A stretch of 64,000 nt of DNA from Hyphomicrobiales bacterium. Lineage in GTDB: Bacteria > Pseudomonadota > Alphaproteobacteria > Rhizobiales > OSC116. Shown here in pieces: positions 54,358-64,000 of the stretch; positions within the stretch are counted from its first letter, which is position 1, and every line of letters begins with the position of its first letter. The notes below the pieces were generated by a model. It did no database searches, was not told the origin of the DNA, and saw only the letters and a program-made list of their open reading frames with translations. Location: contig JABSRZ010000004.1 in the NCBI GenBank assembly GCA_013214705.1, positions 248,001 through 312,000 on the forward strand. Direction: 5' to 3'. The position numbers and the translations under genes are program-made.

Positions 54358-54597
54358 GTGGAGCTCGCTCCGCCTATTATCGCCATGCCAAAACCGCAAA
54401 AACATAGCTTTAACATTTCTGGTCACCAAACCAGCATCACCCTAGAGATTGAATTTTGGCAGGCGCTTAAGGCCATTGCACTGGCCAAAAGCCAAAGCCT
54501 ATCTCAGCTCATCATGCAAATAGATGCCCAACGCTTGGATGAGAATCTTTCGAGCGCGGTGCGGGTGTATATTTTAAAATATTATCAACCGTCATAA
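54358..54597 (+). CDS. Ribbon-helix-helix domain protein
   Basis: 79 residues from a GTG (an ATG at 54385 is an alternative). The core, KHSFNISGHQTSITLEIEFWQALKAIALAKSQSLSQLIMQID, fits the RHH_4 family found beside fumC in many alphaproteobacteria: a beta strand for DNA contact followed by two helices. Likely a small DNA-binding protein; target unknown. It starts 13 bases after fumC and ends 12 bases before the convergent AsmA-like gene. Confidence 0.75.
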   Translation: MELAPPIIAMPKPQKHSFNISGHQTSITLEIEFWQALKAIALAKSQSLSQLIMQIDAQRLDENLSSAVRVYILKYYQPS

Positions 54598-54609
54598 GAC
54601 TGCATAATG

Positions 54610-57600
54610 CTAATTGGCTGGCAATGGCTCGATGCTTATGACATTGACCTCGTCATTTGGCTGCAAATCACCATTAGATAGACCCAAGCTATTTTGTGAA
54701 TTGGCATCAAATTCCAAACTATCTTGCTCGGTCAAACTGCCAATATCCAAGCCCGTGCCAAAGTCTGCGCTTGCGCCAAAGTCATTGTCTAAAAATAGGT
54801 CATCCGCATTAATAATTTCGTCGTCAGTCAATGCATCTGGCGTGTCTAGCAAGTCAGCTATATCACTCACTTCGGCAGCGGCGGCGGCTTCTTGTTCAAG
54901 CTTCGCAGCCCGCTCGGCTTCGCGTATAATATCAGCGGCCTTTTGAGCTTCTTCTGCAATTAATTGTTCGGCCGCCAACTGCTCAGCAATCAGTTTTTCG
55001 GCAGCCAATTTGGCAACTAACAATTTGGTTTCTTCGGCCAACACGAGCTGTTTAATGTCAGCCACACCAAGGCTATTTTGGGTTAATTCGGTGGCAAAGG
55101 TCATCGTATTGGGAGCAATAAAATCCTGCCTAAGCACCGTGCCGGTCACAAATTTAAACGGCATAGATTTGGGCGCAGGCGGTGTGGTGGCGGCAATTTC
55201 TCGTAACTTTCTATCGGCAATTGCGGTTTCAACTTTGTCTTTAATTTCGGCTTTAAAAGCTTCTGCCTCTATTTTTTCTTGGGTATAGCGCGCAATTTCG
55301 GCGTCATTTTTGCGTTTAATTTCTATCTGCAATTCCTCTAGCCGTTCGACATTTTTTTCCAACAATTTCACCCGGTAATATTCTGCAATGTCCTCATAAC
55401 TTACCAATTCAGAATTTTTGCCTTCAACATTCTGCCAGTCCAGCCTGACTTTGGGTACATGATCTTCATCAGATAAAGGGATTTGCAGGGTGAATTGACT
55501 GCTATTATTACTCAGGTCGAACTGCCCGCTAAACATAGCCAGCTGCGCGCCAACGGTGCTTTTTTGAAATTCCACCTCGTGCGCAATCGAGGCCAAACCA
55601 TGCATTAATTTTAGGCTGATTTTTTCTGGCAATATTTTTATCATACCGCGGTTGGCATTTGCGCTGGTTTGGCCAACAACTCCGGCCAATATTTGTTGTA
55701 TTTCATCTTCACTTGCGGCTGCGGCAATCCGTTGGTTAAAACTTTGGCTATCAATATATTGAGTTTGCAAATTTTTCAAATCCACATCGACAATGCCCGC
55801 AAGGTTAGACAATAATCCATCGACACTATAGCCTTGGCCGGTTAAGTCTATATCGATGTCGATTAAGCCGGTGATATATTGGTTGTTTAAGCCCAAGCCA
55901 GTGGCCACCTGCGCCACATCTAGGGCAAAACTACGCAACAATACATCCATATAAAGTTGGCCGTCTGTCGGCCTCAATACAAATTCGCCAGCCAATGTGG
56001 TGTTGTAAAATTCACCATTATAGGCGATGTATAACGCCGCTTCGCCAGCTTTGGTATAAAATAAAATCTCGGCATTTTTTATGCTGAATGAATCCGATAT
56101 ATGCAATTTATCAGCAATAATTTTGCCGTTTAATTTCATGCCTTCCAGCAGCTTTAGGTTAAACCCACGCGCTCTGTCGGTGCCAGTTCCGCCAACCTCA
56201 GCAAACAAATCTTGTGCAGATTCAATCACTTGCTTGGCTGAATCATCTAAAAAACTGATGGTCTCTGGCTCAATACGGTTATTTTCACCGGTTAAAAATG
56301 ACAATAATTTAAATATATCAGTTTCGCTGGTTTTGGCATTAAAACTAACCTCTTGTTGGTTCTTAACCTCTATTTCAAACTGGTCAAAATGGGTATTCAA
56401 CATATCAACATTAGCCGACTGAATTTTAACATAATCTTTGGCTATTTCTACATTGCCATCAAATTCAATGCCGCCCATCAGCTGGTTTAAGTTGCCGCCA
56501 AATAGGTTCAACTTTCGGGCCACAAGGCCTAAATCGGCAATTTTAAAATTCGTATCGCCCAAAAGCTTCCAATTGTCTGAGTTGCCATCATCGGTAATGC
56601 TGGCGATGAGTTCTATTTTCTGGTCGCCTAATAAAGCTAAAAACTTGGCGTCCTGTTGGTTTTCATCGGCTTCACTTTGGGCAATAAACAGGTTCACCAC
56701 GCCGTCATCACTGGCCGCATCCACATCGGTCAATAGAGCGCTTAAATCAAAATGCCCGGCAAGGTTTAAAGAGTTAGAATTGTTAAGCTGATACTGAATA
56801 TTCTGCTGCTTAAACCCATCTTTACCGGCTTGAATGTCCACCCCAATCCCAAGCTCGGATGTGCCCATTTCGCCTTCTACTTCCAAATAAAACCCACCTT
56901 CTTCAGTGGTGGGGGTTAGCATCCCTTTTAGCGACAATGGACCATTTAACGGGATAATTTTATCCAAAAATAAATTGCCTTCGAGCAAAGTATTATAAAC
57001 CAATTGCGGGGTAAATATCATGTCTGCATCGACAATCGAAAACTCTAATATTGGTTTCGTTTCGCTCTCATCCAATATGTTTTTGGCCACAAAATTATGC
57101 GGCAATGATGCGCTGGCTTTAACAATTATTTTATCACCATTTATCGCCAATTGGTTCAAATGGGTGGTGTCTTTTTCAAACAATAATTCAATGTCTAAAA
57201 TTCCCAGATCTCGGATGCCATAATAACTTTGATCACTGTGCAATTTAAGCTTGATAGGGCCCAATTCATTGACTAAATCTGCCGGCACCAAGTGGTAACC
57301 AATGCTGGCATCGGCTTGGCTAGATTGGGTAAACGCTTGGCGCATATACGGTGCAATATAGTTTTGAAAGCCCAACAAATCATCATTGTCAAATGACACT
57401 CTGTCGAAATTCACTTCTAAATTATGCACATTGTTGGCCAAATTATAGCTGGCACTATATTCATATTTACGGGTTCTAACGGCGTTTGAACTAATTTCCA
57501 CCCCTGCCCGGGAAAGCTGAATATTGCCTTTGGCGGTCAGCTGGTCATTTAGCCCCCAAAAATCAACAATGCCTTCTGGTCGGTTATTTTGAAACAACAG

Positions 57601-59025
57601 CCAATTGGTTAGTTTCTGAAAATCCAGTGCCGCAAAATCAAACTCACCAACCAAAACAGGGCTCTGGGTTTCGCCTAATGATTGTTTTCTCAACTGATAA
57701 CTTAATTTGCTATTGCCCGGAAAACTGGCCGAAAATTGTTGCACCGTAATTTGGCTGTCATTAATATTTAACAATGCGTTTATGCGCCTAACCCGATCGA
57801 CAATTTGATTTTGCAAAAAGCTCAATTGCTCTATATTCAAGCTAACATTGCCCGAAAATGGCATGCCAATTTGCACCAAATCATCGCCATCTGTGGCGAT
57901 AGAAATATGGTCAGCAAACCAGTTCCTGCCAATTTGGGTCAGCCTTTGCATGCTCTTATATATCGGTTCGGCTTGGCTTAATTGTTCATCTGTCAGCAGT
58001 TGCTTTTTTAAATAATCAAAATCAGCTATGCCAATATTTACCGCCCCATTTAGGCTGGGCGAGCGACCCCATTTATAGGTAAAATCACCATTCATTTTTA
58101 GCCCATCGGTCAACTCTCTGCCACTTTGCGAGCTGAGCGCTTGTGAACCCATGGCAAATTTGAAATTCTCCAATTTCAATACCGAATAATCCAATGACAG
58201 GTTGCCAGTCAAATAAAGCGCATCGCTTAATTTTGAGCTTGTGGTTTGGCCATAACCAATAAGGTCCTCGCCGGCTTGCCCCCGCACCACCAATTCGCCA
58301 ACCAATAGAGGGTGGGTTTCTAACCCCACCAATGTGCCTAAAAATTGTAGTTTAGAACGCTTTTGCTCGCCCATAATTTGGGCTTTGACGGTAAGTGGCT
58401 TGTCAGCCACATAACGCCCGGTAGAAATAAAAAATTCTCGTTGCACAACGGCGTCATTCACTTCGACATTCAGCATGCCTTTCATTTTAAATGGCCCTTT
58501 AAGCGAACGCGCGGTCACTTCGGCTTGGGCAATCGAAATGTTCTTTTTGGCTTGACTTACCTCATTAGTAAACTCGACATCCATATTATTGAGCAGTAAT
58601 TTTTTGATAGAAATATCTTCTAAACCAATGGGTTGGCCAATAGCACTGCCGAAATCAAACAAGTTAAGCGCTTTGCCGTCTGTTTTCGCGACAAATATTT
58701 TGCCATCGTTCAAATGCATGCTAGTGATTTCGATTTTTGCCCGTAACAGGCTAGGGAAATCTAATTCCAAAACAAAATCTGCGGTTTCCAATAGCTTGTC
58801 GCCATTGGCATTGGTGATTTCTAACCCACCGGTATAAAAAACCGGTTGTGGCAATATTCGCAGTTCAACATCGCCAATAATGCGCACATTTTGACCGGTA
58901 ATTTTTTGGCCGACAGCTTCGATTTCGGCTTTAAAACTATTCCAATTAATTAGAAATGGTACAAATAAAACCGCCAGCAGAACAGCGACGATGAAACCCG
59001 CAATAGCGACCAAAAAATTATTCAT
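54610..59025 (-). CDS. Giant AsmA-family protein
   Basis: 1471 residues. An N-terminal membrane anchor (FLVAIAGFIVAVLLAVLFVPFLINW) starts an AsmA domain with the typical ITGQNVRIIGDVELRILPQP. A very long beta-rich middle is made of repeated strands, consistent with a groove-like lipid-transfer protein. The AsmA_2 region (about 980-1230) includes LNGKIIADKLHISDSFSIKNAEI and LTGQGYSVDGLLSNLAGIVDVDL. The last 240 residues are charged, Ala/Glu-rich helices (LAAEKLIAEQLAAEQLIAEEAQ) and an acidic tail, which is unusual for the family. Probably acts in envelope lipid transport or assembly, anchored in the inner membrane. Confidence 0.85.
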   Translation of the reverse strand: MNNFLVAIAGFIVAVLLAVLFVPFLINWNSFKAEIEAVGQKITGQNVRIIGDVELRILPQPVFYTGGLEITNANGDKLLETADFVLELDFPSLLRAKIEITSMHLNDGKIFVAKTDGKALNLFDFGSAIGQPIGLEDISIKKLLLNNMDVEFTNEVSQAKKNISIAQAEVTARSLKGPFKMKGMLNVEVNDAVVQREFFISTGRYVADKPLTVKAQIMGEQKRSKLQFLGTLVGLETHPLLVGELVVRGQAGEDLIGYGQTTSSKLSDALYLTGNLSLDYSVLKLENFKFAMGSQALSSQSGRELTDGLKMNGDFTYKWGRSPSLNGAVNIGIADFDYLKKQLLTDEQLSQAEPIYKSMQRLTQIGRNWFADHISIATDGDDLVQIGMPFSGNVSLNIEQLSFLQNQIVDRVRRINALLNINDSQITVQQFSASFPGNSKLSYQLRKQSLGETQSPVLVGEFDFAALDFQKLTNWLLFQNNRPEGIVDFWGLNDQLTAKGNIQLSRAGVEISSNAVRTRKYEYSASYNLANNVHNLEVNFDRVSFDNDDLLGFQNYIAPYMRQAFTQSSQADASIGYHLVPADLVNELGPIKLKLHSDQSYYGIRDLGILDIELLFEKDTTHLNQLAINGDKIIVKASASLPHNFVAKNILDESETKPILEFSIVDADMIFTPQLVYNTLLEGNLFLDKIIPLNGPLSLKGMLTPTTEEGGFYLEVEGEMGTSELGIGVDIQAGKDGFKQQNIQYQLNNSNSLNLAGHFDLSALLTDVDAASDDGVVNLFIAQSEADENQQDAKFLALLGDQKIELIASITDDGNSDNWKLLGDTNFKIADLGLVARKLNLFGGNLNQLMGGIEFDGNVEIAKDYVKIQSANVDMLNTHFDQFEIEVKNQQEVSFNAKTSETDIFKLLSFLTGENNRIEPETISFLDDSAKQVIESAQDLFAEVGGTGTDRARGFNLKLLEGMKLNGKIIADKLHISDSFSIKNAEILFYTKAGEAALYIAYNGEFYNTTLAGEFVLRPTDGQLYMDVLLRSFALDVAQVATGLGLNNQYITGLIDIDIDLTGQGYSVDGLLSNLAGIVDVDLKNLQTQYIDSQSFNQRIAAAASEDEIQQILAGVVGQTSANANRGMIKILPEKISLKLMHGLASIAHEVEFQKSTVGAQLAMFSGQFDLSNNSSQFTLQIPLSDEDHVPKVRLDWQNVEGKNSELVSYEDIAEYYRVKLLEKNVERLEELQIEIKRKNDAEIARYTQEKIEAEAFKAEIKDKVETAIADRKLREIAATTPPAPKSMPFKFVTGTVLRQDFIAPNTMTFATELTQNSLGVADIKQLVLAEETKLLVAKLAAEKLIAEQLAAEQLIAEEAQKAADIIREAERAAKLEQEAAAAAEVSDIADLLDTPDALTDDEIINADDLFLDNDFGASADFGTGLDIGSLTEQDSLEFDANSQNSLGLSNGDLQPNDEVNVISIEPLPAN

Positions 59026-59203
59026 TAAAATTCACTCATAGCACCAAATGATTCGACACTTTTAATATAACAATTACAGCAATATAATCCATTAAATCTC
59101 GAAAATGCGCCAGTTTTATGACCAAATATCGGCGATAATTTACAATATTGATTTAGCCTAATTAGTTAATTTTCTGATGTATACTTTTTCAATTTAAGAT
59201 AAT

Positions 59204-59217
59204 TTGATTTAGATCAA
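59204..59217. promoter_or_regulatory. FNR/FixK-type box upstream of the aerotaxis genes
   Basis: TTGATTTAGATCAA is a perfect match to the FNR/Anr/FixK consensus TTGAT-N4-ATCAA. A TATTAA -10 candidate lies at 59238-59243, which puts the box centre near -40, as in FNR-activated class II promoters. It is 147 bases upstream of the PAS protein gene. A further inverted repeat (ATTTGG ... CCAAAT, 59312-59331) sits in the leader. Nothing else was seen in this 338-base gap. Confidence 0.75.
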
Positions 59218-59363
59218 GTATAAAGTCTATTTACTCTTATTAATGTTATTATTTTGTTAACCTAGCACAAGTAACAATTAGTTTGTAAAAACCATTATAA
59301 TCTAGCTACTCATTTGGAGGGGACACCAAATCATATAGCCTTTAAAAAGAAAGCTACTATGTT

Positions 59364-59915
59364 ATGGCAAAAAATTTGTCTCTCACTGGTGTTGAAAGAT
59401 TTTTTGATGATGACGACATCATCGTCAGCAAAACCGACCTAAAAGGTCACCTCACCTATACAAATAATATCTTCCTCGACATATCGGGATATACCGAACA
59501 CGAAACTATCGGTCAACCCCACAGTTTAATTAGACATCCAGAAATGCCACGCAGTATTTTCAATCTGCTCTGGCAAACCATTGCTGGTGGCAACGAAATA
59601 TTCGCCTATGTAAATAACCGTTCAAAATGTGGCGACAATTATTGGGTTTACGCGCATGTAACCCCAAGCTGGAATGACAATAATGAAATAATCGGTTACC
59701 ATTCCAACCGCCGTGTGCCCGACCGCAAAATTCTCGATCAACATATCATCCCACTCTACGACCAACTAAAAGCCGAAGAAGACAAACAGGCAAACCGCAA
59801 ACAAGGCATGATGGACGGCAGCTCCTTACTGCGCAACGTGTTAAAAGATGCCGGCATAGCCTATGACGAATTTATCGCCACATTAGGTCAAGACCAGCGA
59901 AAAATTGCGAGTTAA
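59364..59915 (+). CDS. Aer-like PAS-domain energy/oxygen sensor
   Basis: 183 residues: one PAS domain (about 20-125) closely resembling that of the aerotaxis sensor Aer, with ITYTN-like TYTNNIFLDISGY, LIRHPEMPRSIFNLLWQ and GDNYWVYAHVTPSW, followed by a helical tail (about 130-180). Aer PAS domains bind FAD and read redox state. Unlike Aer it has no membrane segment or signalling domain of its own; these may be supplied by the soluble chemoreceptor encoded 67 bases downstream. An FNR-type box upstream suggests oxygen-dependent expression. Confidence 0.85.
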   Translation: MAKNLSLTGVERFFDDDDIIVSKTDLKGHLTYTNNIFLDISGYTEHETIGQPHSLIRHPEMPRSIFNLLWQTIAGGNEIFAYVNNRSKCGDNYWVYAHVTPSWNDNNEIIGYHSNRRVPDRKILDQHIIPLYDQLKAEEDKQANRKQGMMDGSSLLRNVLKDAGIAYDEFIATLGQDQRKIAS

Positions 59916-59982
59916 ATTAGTTTAAAATATTCAATCCCTCAGCCGCGTATATACCGGCTATAGCAAAATTAGGAGTTATATT

Positions 59983-61143
59983 ATGGTTTTTGGCAGCAAA
60001 AAAAACGCAATATCTCAGGCCAATGCAGTTTGTACTGCCGTGGCAAACGGAGATTTCGAGCAACGTATATTAGGAATTAAAGGCACAGGTGAGTTAAGCC
60101 AATTATTTCATTCGATAAACCTACTTATCGACCGTACCGATGCTTATTTACGCGAATCAAAAGCCTGTTTGGACTATGTCGCGCGCAATCAGCATTTTCG
60201 CCTGATTTCCGAAAAAGGCATGATCGGTGATTTTAAACGCGCTGCACAAAGCATCAACAAAGCTACGGATAAATCAAAAATTCGGCACGAAAATTTCTGT
60301 GATATGGGCGAAGTTTTCAACCTAAAACTAGAAGATATTGTGAGCAATATTTCTGGCACCATTAGCTCACTAAAAACCGCATCAAATCAAGTCTCTTCAG
60401 CCTCTAACGATGCGCAAGAACAAGCCATGATTGCGGCATCTGGCGCCGAAGAAGCGTCAACAAACATTCAAAGTGTGGCGGTTGCCACCGAAGAATTGAC
60501 CTCATCAATCTCTGAAATTAACCGCCAAGTGCTTACCTCAGCGGACATCGCGCGTGATTCGGTGGCTAAATCTGCCGAAATTTCACAAGACATCCAAGAA
60601 CTATCAGTTGCTTCCCAACAAATTGGCGATGTTGTCTCACTGATTTCAGACATCACCGCCCAAACCAATCTACTGGCGCTCAACGCCACCATCGAGGCAG
60701 CAAGAGCTGGCAGTGCTGGCAAAGGCTTTGCGGTTGTGGCCGAAGAAGTCAAAAACCTTGCAGCACAAACCGCCGATGCAACGGTGAAAATTACCCAACA
60801 GATTAATTCACTGCAGTCATCCACTGGCCGCGCGGTAAAAGCCAATAAGGAAATTAGCGCCACCATTGATAAAATTAGCCAAACTTCGACCTCCATCGCA
60901 TCCGCGGTAGAAGAGCAAAGCACAGCCACCCAAGAAATTGCCCGCAATGTCGAAGAAGCTGCCGCTGGCACCACCGATGTGAGCCAAAGCATTGCCTCGG
61001 TAAACAAGGCCACACAAGCCACAGAAAAAACCGCCGCCGAAGTGTTACAAGTTTCAGACCTACTCGCCAAGCAAGAAACCAATTTAGATGGATTGCGCGA
61101 TGAGTTAAATGAATTCATAACCGAAGTGAAGCGCGTGGGCTAA
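59983..61143 (+). CDS. Soluble methyl-accepting chemotaxis protein
   Basis: 386 residues without any membrane segment. A short N-terminal HAMP/PAS-like region (about 10-100: [42 protein letters not shown]) precedes the signalling hairpin with tip [20 protein letters not shown] and flanking adaptation helices rich in Glu/Gln. GGAGTTATATT precedes the ATG. Together with the preceding PAS protein it looks like a split cytoplasmic aerotaxis receptor; direct partnership is inferred. Confidence 0.88.
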   Translation: MVFGSKKNAISQANAVCTAVANGDFEQRILGIKGTGELSQLFHSINLLIDRTDAYLRESKACLDYVARNQHFRLISEKGMIGDFKRAAQSINKATDKSKIRHENFCDMGEVFNLKLEDIVSNISGTISSLKTASNQVSSASNDAQEQAMIAASGAEEASTNIQSVAVATEELTSSISEINRQVLTSADIARDSVAKSAEISQDIQELSVASQQIGDVVSLISDITAQTNLLALNATIEAARAGSAGKGFAVVAEEVKNLAAQTADATVKITQQINSLQSSTGRAVKANKEISATIDKISQTSTSIASAVEEQSTATQEIARNVEEAAAGTTDVSQSIASVNKATQATEKTAAEVLQVSDLLAKQETNLDGLRDELNEFITEVKRVG

Positions 61144-61213
61144 AACCAAACCCGTTATAGAGCCCAATTTATGTTACAAACAGACAATTCACACCAACTC
61201 GTGGATTGTCTGT

Positions 61214-62623
61214 TTAACCATAAAATATCTTCCCGGGATTCATAATATTATCGGGGTCTAGAGCCTGTTTAATGGCAAACATAACATCCAACCCAGCACC
61301 ATGTTCGGCGCGCATATATTTGGCTTTTCCACTGCCAATGCCATGCTCGCCAGTGCAAGTGCCTTCATAATCAAGCGCGCGCTGTGCCAGCCTGTCCAAA
61401 AATTTCTTAACCTGCGCCATATGGTCTGCAGAATTTTCATCAAAATTCAGCAAAACATGAAAATTGCCATCACCCGCATGGCCAACAATCGGCCCAATCA
61501 AGCCAGAATCAACTATATCTTGCTGGGTTTCGACCACGCATTTGGCAAAATTACTAATCGGCACGCATACGTCGGTGGATAAGTGCGACATGCCCGGGGC
61601 CAGGTCACAAGCCGCCCAATAAACATCGTGCCGGGCTTTCCACAATTGGCTTCGTGCTTCCGCGTTTGTGGCGGCTTTAAAATCGTCCGAGCCAAATTCA
61701 GCCGCAATGTCTTTAAACAGGTCGACCTGTTCCGGACAAGAAATATCAGTGCCATGAAACTCCAAAAACAAAGTCGGTTTTTGCGCCAATTCTAATTTGG
61801 AATAAACGTTGCAGGCTTTCACCTGCACCTCGTCGAGCAACTCAATCCGCGCCATCGGCACCCCGGCTTGAATGGTCATAATAACCGCTTCGCAAGCTTG
61901 CTCTATGCTATCAAAACTACAAACCGCCGATATCATTTTTTCGGGTGTGCCATATAATTTCAAAGTTAATTCGGTAATGATGCCAAGCGTACCTTCGCTG
62001 CCAATCATCAGCCGCGCTAGGTCATAACCAGCCGAGGTTTTTTTGGCGCGCGCACTGGTTTTGACAATTTCACCATCGGGCATAACCACGGTTAAATTAA
62101 TGACATTGTCTCGCATTGTGCCATAGCGCACGGCATTTGTGCCCGAGGCGCGGGTGGCGGCCATGCCAGCCAAAGTGGCCTCTGCACCCGGGTCGACCGG
62201 AAAAAACAACCCGGTATCGCGTAAATAAATGTTCAATTCTTGGCGCGTCACCCCGGCCTGCACAATCACATCCAAATCTTCCGCATGCAATTTCACAATT
62301 TCAGTCATTAGCGATAAATCCACACAAATACCGCCATATAGTGCCGCAATATGTCCTTCGAGCGAACTACCTGCGCCAAACGGCACAATGGGCACTTTAT
62401 GCGATGCGCATATTTTCACAATGGCCGCCACTTGCTCTGTCGATTGCGCAAAAGCCACTGCTTCTGGCGCTTTCATCGCATGATAGGTAAGTTCGCCACC
62501 GCCATGCTGCTTTCTCACCGCTGGGCTGGTGACTAATTTGTCTCCCAATAAGTCGGTAAGTTCGCCGATTGCCAAATTCACATCGCCATATGAAGATTGA
62601 TAAGGTGCCAATTTTTGTGTCAT
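61214..62623 (-). CDS. FAD-binding D-lactate/glycolate dehydrogenase-like protein
   Basis: About 469 residues: an N-terminal PCMH FAD-binding domain (VPIVPFGAGSSLEGH, FFPVDPGAEATLAGMAATRASGTNAVRYGTMRDNV) and the C-terminal FAD-oxidase domain ending in CTGEHGIGSGK and DPDNIMNPGKIF. This matches cytochrome-linked D-lactate dehydrogenase (Dld) and GlcD subunits. It stands alone without GlcE/GlcF, so D-lactate or a similar D-2-hydroxy acid is more likely. GGAA lies 6 bases before the ATG at 62623; the track start is four codons too early. Confidence 0.85.
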   Translation of the reverse strand: MTQKLAPYQSSYGDVNLAIGELTDLLGDKLVTSPAVRKQHGGGELTYHAMKAPEAVAFAQSTEQVAAIVKICASHKVPIVPFGAGSSLEGHIAALYGGICVDLSLMTEIVKLHAEDLDVIVQAGVTRQELNIYLRDTGLFFPVDPGAEATLAGMAATRASGTNAVRYGTMRDNVINLTVVMPDGEIVKTSARAKKTSAGYDLARLMIGSEGTLGIITELTLKLYGTPEKMISAVCSFDSIEQACEAVIMTIQAGVPMARIELLDEVQVKACNVYSKLELAQKPTLFLEFHGTDISCPEQVDLFKDIAAEFGSDDFKAATNAEARSQLWKARHDVYWAACDLAPGMSHLSTDVCVPISNFAKCVVETQQDIVDSGLIGPIVGHAGDGNFHVLLNFDENSADHMAQVKKFLDRLAQRALDYEGTCTGEHGIGSGKAKYMRAEHGAGLDVMFAIKQALDPDNIMNPGKIFYG

Positions 62624-62740
62624 AATAATTTCCATGCCGCTAGATATATTAATCTATGTACAATTCAACAAATGTTTAGGTTATTTTAAACATAAACATT
62701 TATTTTAACCACTAATATTAACTAAGTTTACCCAAATATT

Positions 62741-64000
62741 ATGAACAGTCCCATCAAGGCTATTAATAAATTTATATTCAAATATATAGCGCCAAATGCG
62801 AGTTACTTTTGGTCGACCAGACAACCATTAGTGTGGTTATTCGCGCTCATCATTGGCATTGTGGTGGCTTATTCGGCCATTTTATTTAGACAATTCATCA
62901 GCGCCATCCAATTTTTATGGATTGGTGAAACCTCCGAAATATTTTTTGATCAATTAGCCGATGTGCCGCTATATTTGCGCATTCTAGTGCCAACATTTGG
63001 TGGTTTAGTGGTTGGCGTTTTGGTTTATTATTTTTCGCCAGACAAACGCCCAGAAGGCGTTGCCGATGTCATCGGCGCGCGGGCCAAAGGCACGGCATAT
63101 ATTTCCATCAAACGCGGCATAGCCAACATAGTTGCCGCGGGCATTTCACTTGGGGTTGGCGGCAGCGCTGGCCGCGAAGGCCCAATTGTGCATTTTGGCG
63201 CTTCAATTGCTTCTAGTTTTGCCAAATTTATTAACATTCCGCCTTCATCACGGCGCTCACTATTTGGTGCGGGCGTGGCGGCTGCGGTTACCGCCAGTTT
63301 TAATGCACCTATTGCGGGGGTATTATTTGCACTCGAAGTTATATTAGGCCATTTTGCAGTCGCCGCCTTTGTGCCCATCGTCATTGCATCGGTGGTCGCC
63401 ACCTTAATTGTACGTTTTCATTTGGGCGATTTTCCGGGTTTTATCATACCCGAATATACCATTTCTTCGGTTTGGGAATTCCCTGCCTTTGCCTTATTAG
63501 GCATTGTGGCTGCCGTTGCGGCCATTGGCTTTCAATCGACCATTCGGCTGTGCGAAAAACTGGCAAATATGGTCAAAATCCACCTAATCATTCGCCCGGC
63601 CATTGGCGGTTTTATCATCGCCATTATGGCACTTTCTGTGCCCGAAATCATCGGCATCGGCTATGAAGCCACCAACAAAGCGTTGCAAGGCAATTATACA
63701 TTGGCCACATTGTTTTTATTGATAGCCGCCAAAACAGTGGCCGTTGGCATCACCTTGGCATCACGTTTAGTCGGCGGGGTATTTTCGCCAGCCTTATACA
63801 TCGGCGCGATGACTGGTGGGGCCTTTGGCTTACTGGCCTCAATGGTGTTTCCCGAATTGTCGTCCGAAACCGGGCTTTATGCCATTATCGGCATGGGTTC
63901 GGTGGCCGCCGCTGTGCTGGGTGCGCCCATATCCACCGTGCTCATTGTGTTCGAGCTAACGGCCGATTACCATATAACATTGGCTTTGTTATTTTCGGTA
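62741..64000 (+). CDS. ClC-family chloride channel/antiporter (cut by window end)
   Basis: The open frame runs from the ATG at 62741 for 420 codons to the window edge; it is missing from the ORF track because no stop is reached. Selectivity-filter motifs of ClC proteins are clear: GGSAGREGP (GREGP, with the gating-type glutamate) and GGVFSPALYIGAMTGGAFG. Multiple hydrophobic helices fill the rest. The membrane core is nearly complete at the edge, and a C-terminal CBS region may lie beyond. Divergent from the D-lactate dehydrogenase-like gene. Confidence 0.92.
   Translation, partial: MNSPIKAINKFIFKYIAPNASYFWSTRQPLVWLFALIIGIVVAYSAILFRQFISAIQFLWIGETSEIFFDQLADVPLYLRILVPTFGGLVVGVLVYYFSPDKRPEGVADVIGARAKGTAYISIKRGIANIVAAGISLGVGGSAGREGPIVHFGASIASSFAKFINIPPSSRRSLFGAGVAAAVTASFNAPIAGVLFALEVILGHFAVAAFVPIVIASVVATLIVRFHLGDFPGFIIPEYTISSVWEFPAFALLGIVAAVAAIGFQSTIRLCEKLANMVKIHLIIRPAIGGFIIAIMALSVPEIIGIGYEATNKALQGNYTLATLFLLIAAKTVAVGITLASRLVGGVFSPALYIGAMTGGAFGLLASMVFPELSSETGLYAIIGMGSVAAAVLGAPISTVLIVFELTADYHITLALLFSV

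Overview
The window reads as a chromosomal segment of an alphaproteobacterium with moderate G+C. Evidence: a circularly permuted two-piece tmRNA whose tag ends VRLAA, an alphaproteobacterial-type SspB, the hflK-hflC-degP order next to thyA-folA, and DUF2336, DUF4395 and ribbon-helix-helix families that are common in this class. The species cannot be named. No tRNA, rRNA, CRISPR array, prophage or transposase gene was seen.

Layout. 1-1.9 kb: end of a phosphate-sensing region (PhoR-like kinase, with a PHO box pointing off the left edge) and a DUF4395 membrane protein. 2.5-15.0 kb: one long minus-strand catabolic operon. It has an ABC sugar-type importer (ATPase, binding protein, two permeases), SnoaL-like proteins, a HisD-like dehydrogenase, an SDR, a LacI regulator, a bicupin, a MetE-like zinc methyltransferase, an alpha/beta hydrolase and an RraA-like aldolase. 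Most junctions are 4-base overlaps or very short gaps. A divergent SnoaL-like gene (15137) shares a control region carrying two LacI-type operators. 16.2-19.7 kb: SRPBCC protein, degenerate SDR, aldo/keto reductase and enolase-superfamily dehydratase, possibly the same pathway. The substrate is unknown, and this cluster is the best candidate for an undescribed system.

20-34.5 kb: Atm1-type exporter, VOC protein, a tandem pair of small unknown proteins, a six-helix chemoreceptor with a small membrane partner, an FtsX-type ABC exporter, IdnO-like SDR, AraC regulator, PhyH dioxygenase, DUF2336 protein and GMC oxidoreductase. 35-49 kb: housekeeping genes (ilvI-ilvN-ilvC, miaA, serB, degP, hflC, hflK, mrp, folA, thyA). 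49-54.6 kb: tmRNA followed by tandem repeats that copy its 3' end, benE with an XRE-cupin regulator, sspB, fumC and a ribbon-helix-helix protein. 54.6-64 kb: a giant AsmA-like protein, an Aer-like PAS protein and soluble chemoreceptor behind a perfect FNR-type box, a D-lactate dehydrogenase-like flavoprotein and a ClC channel cut by the right edge.

The most unusual DNA is a family of three ~480 bp foldback elements (about 1956, 34650 and 47272). Each lies exactly between two convergent genes, the long arms appear to have exchanged segments, and a short central reading frame is similar in all three copies.
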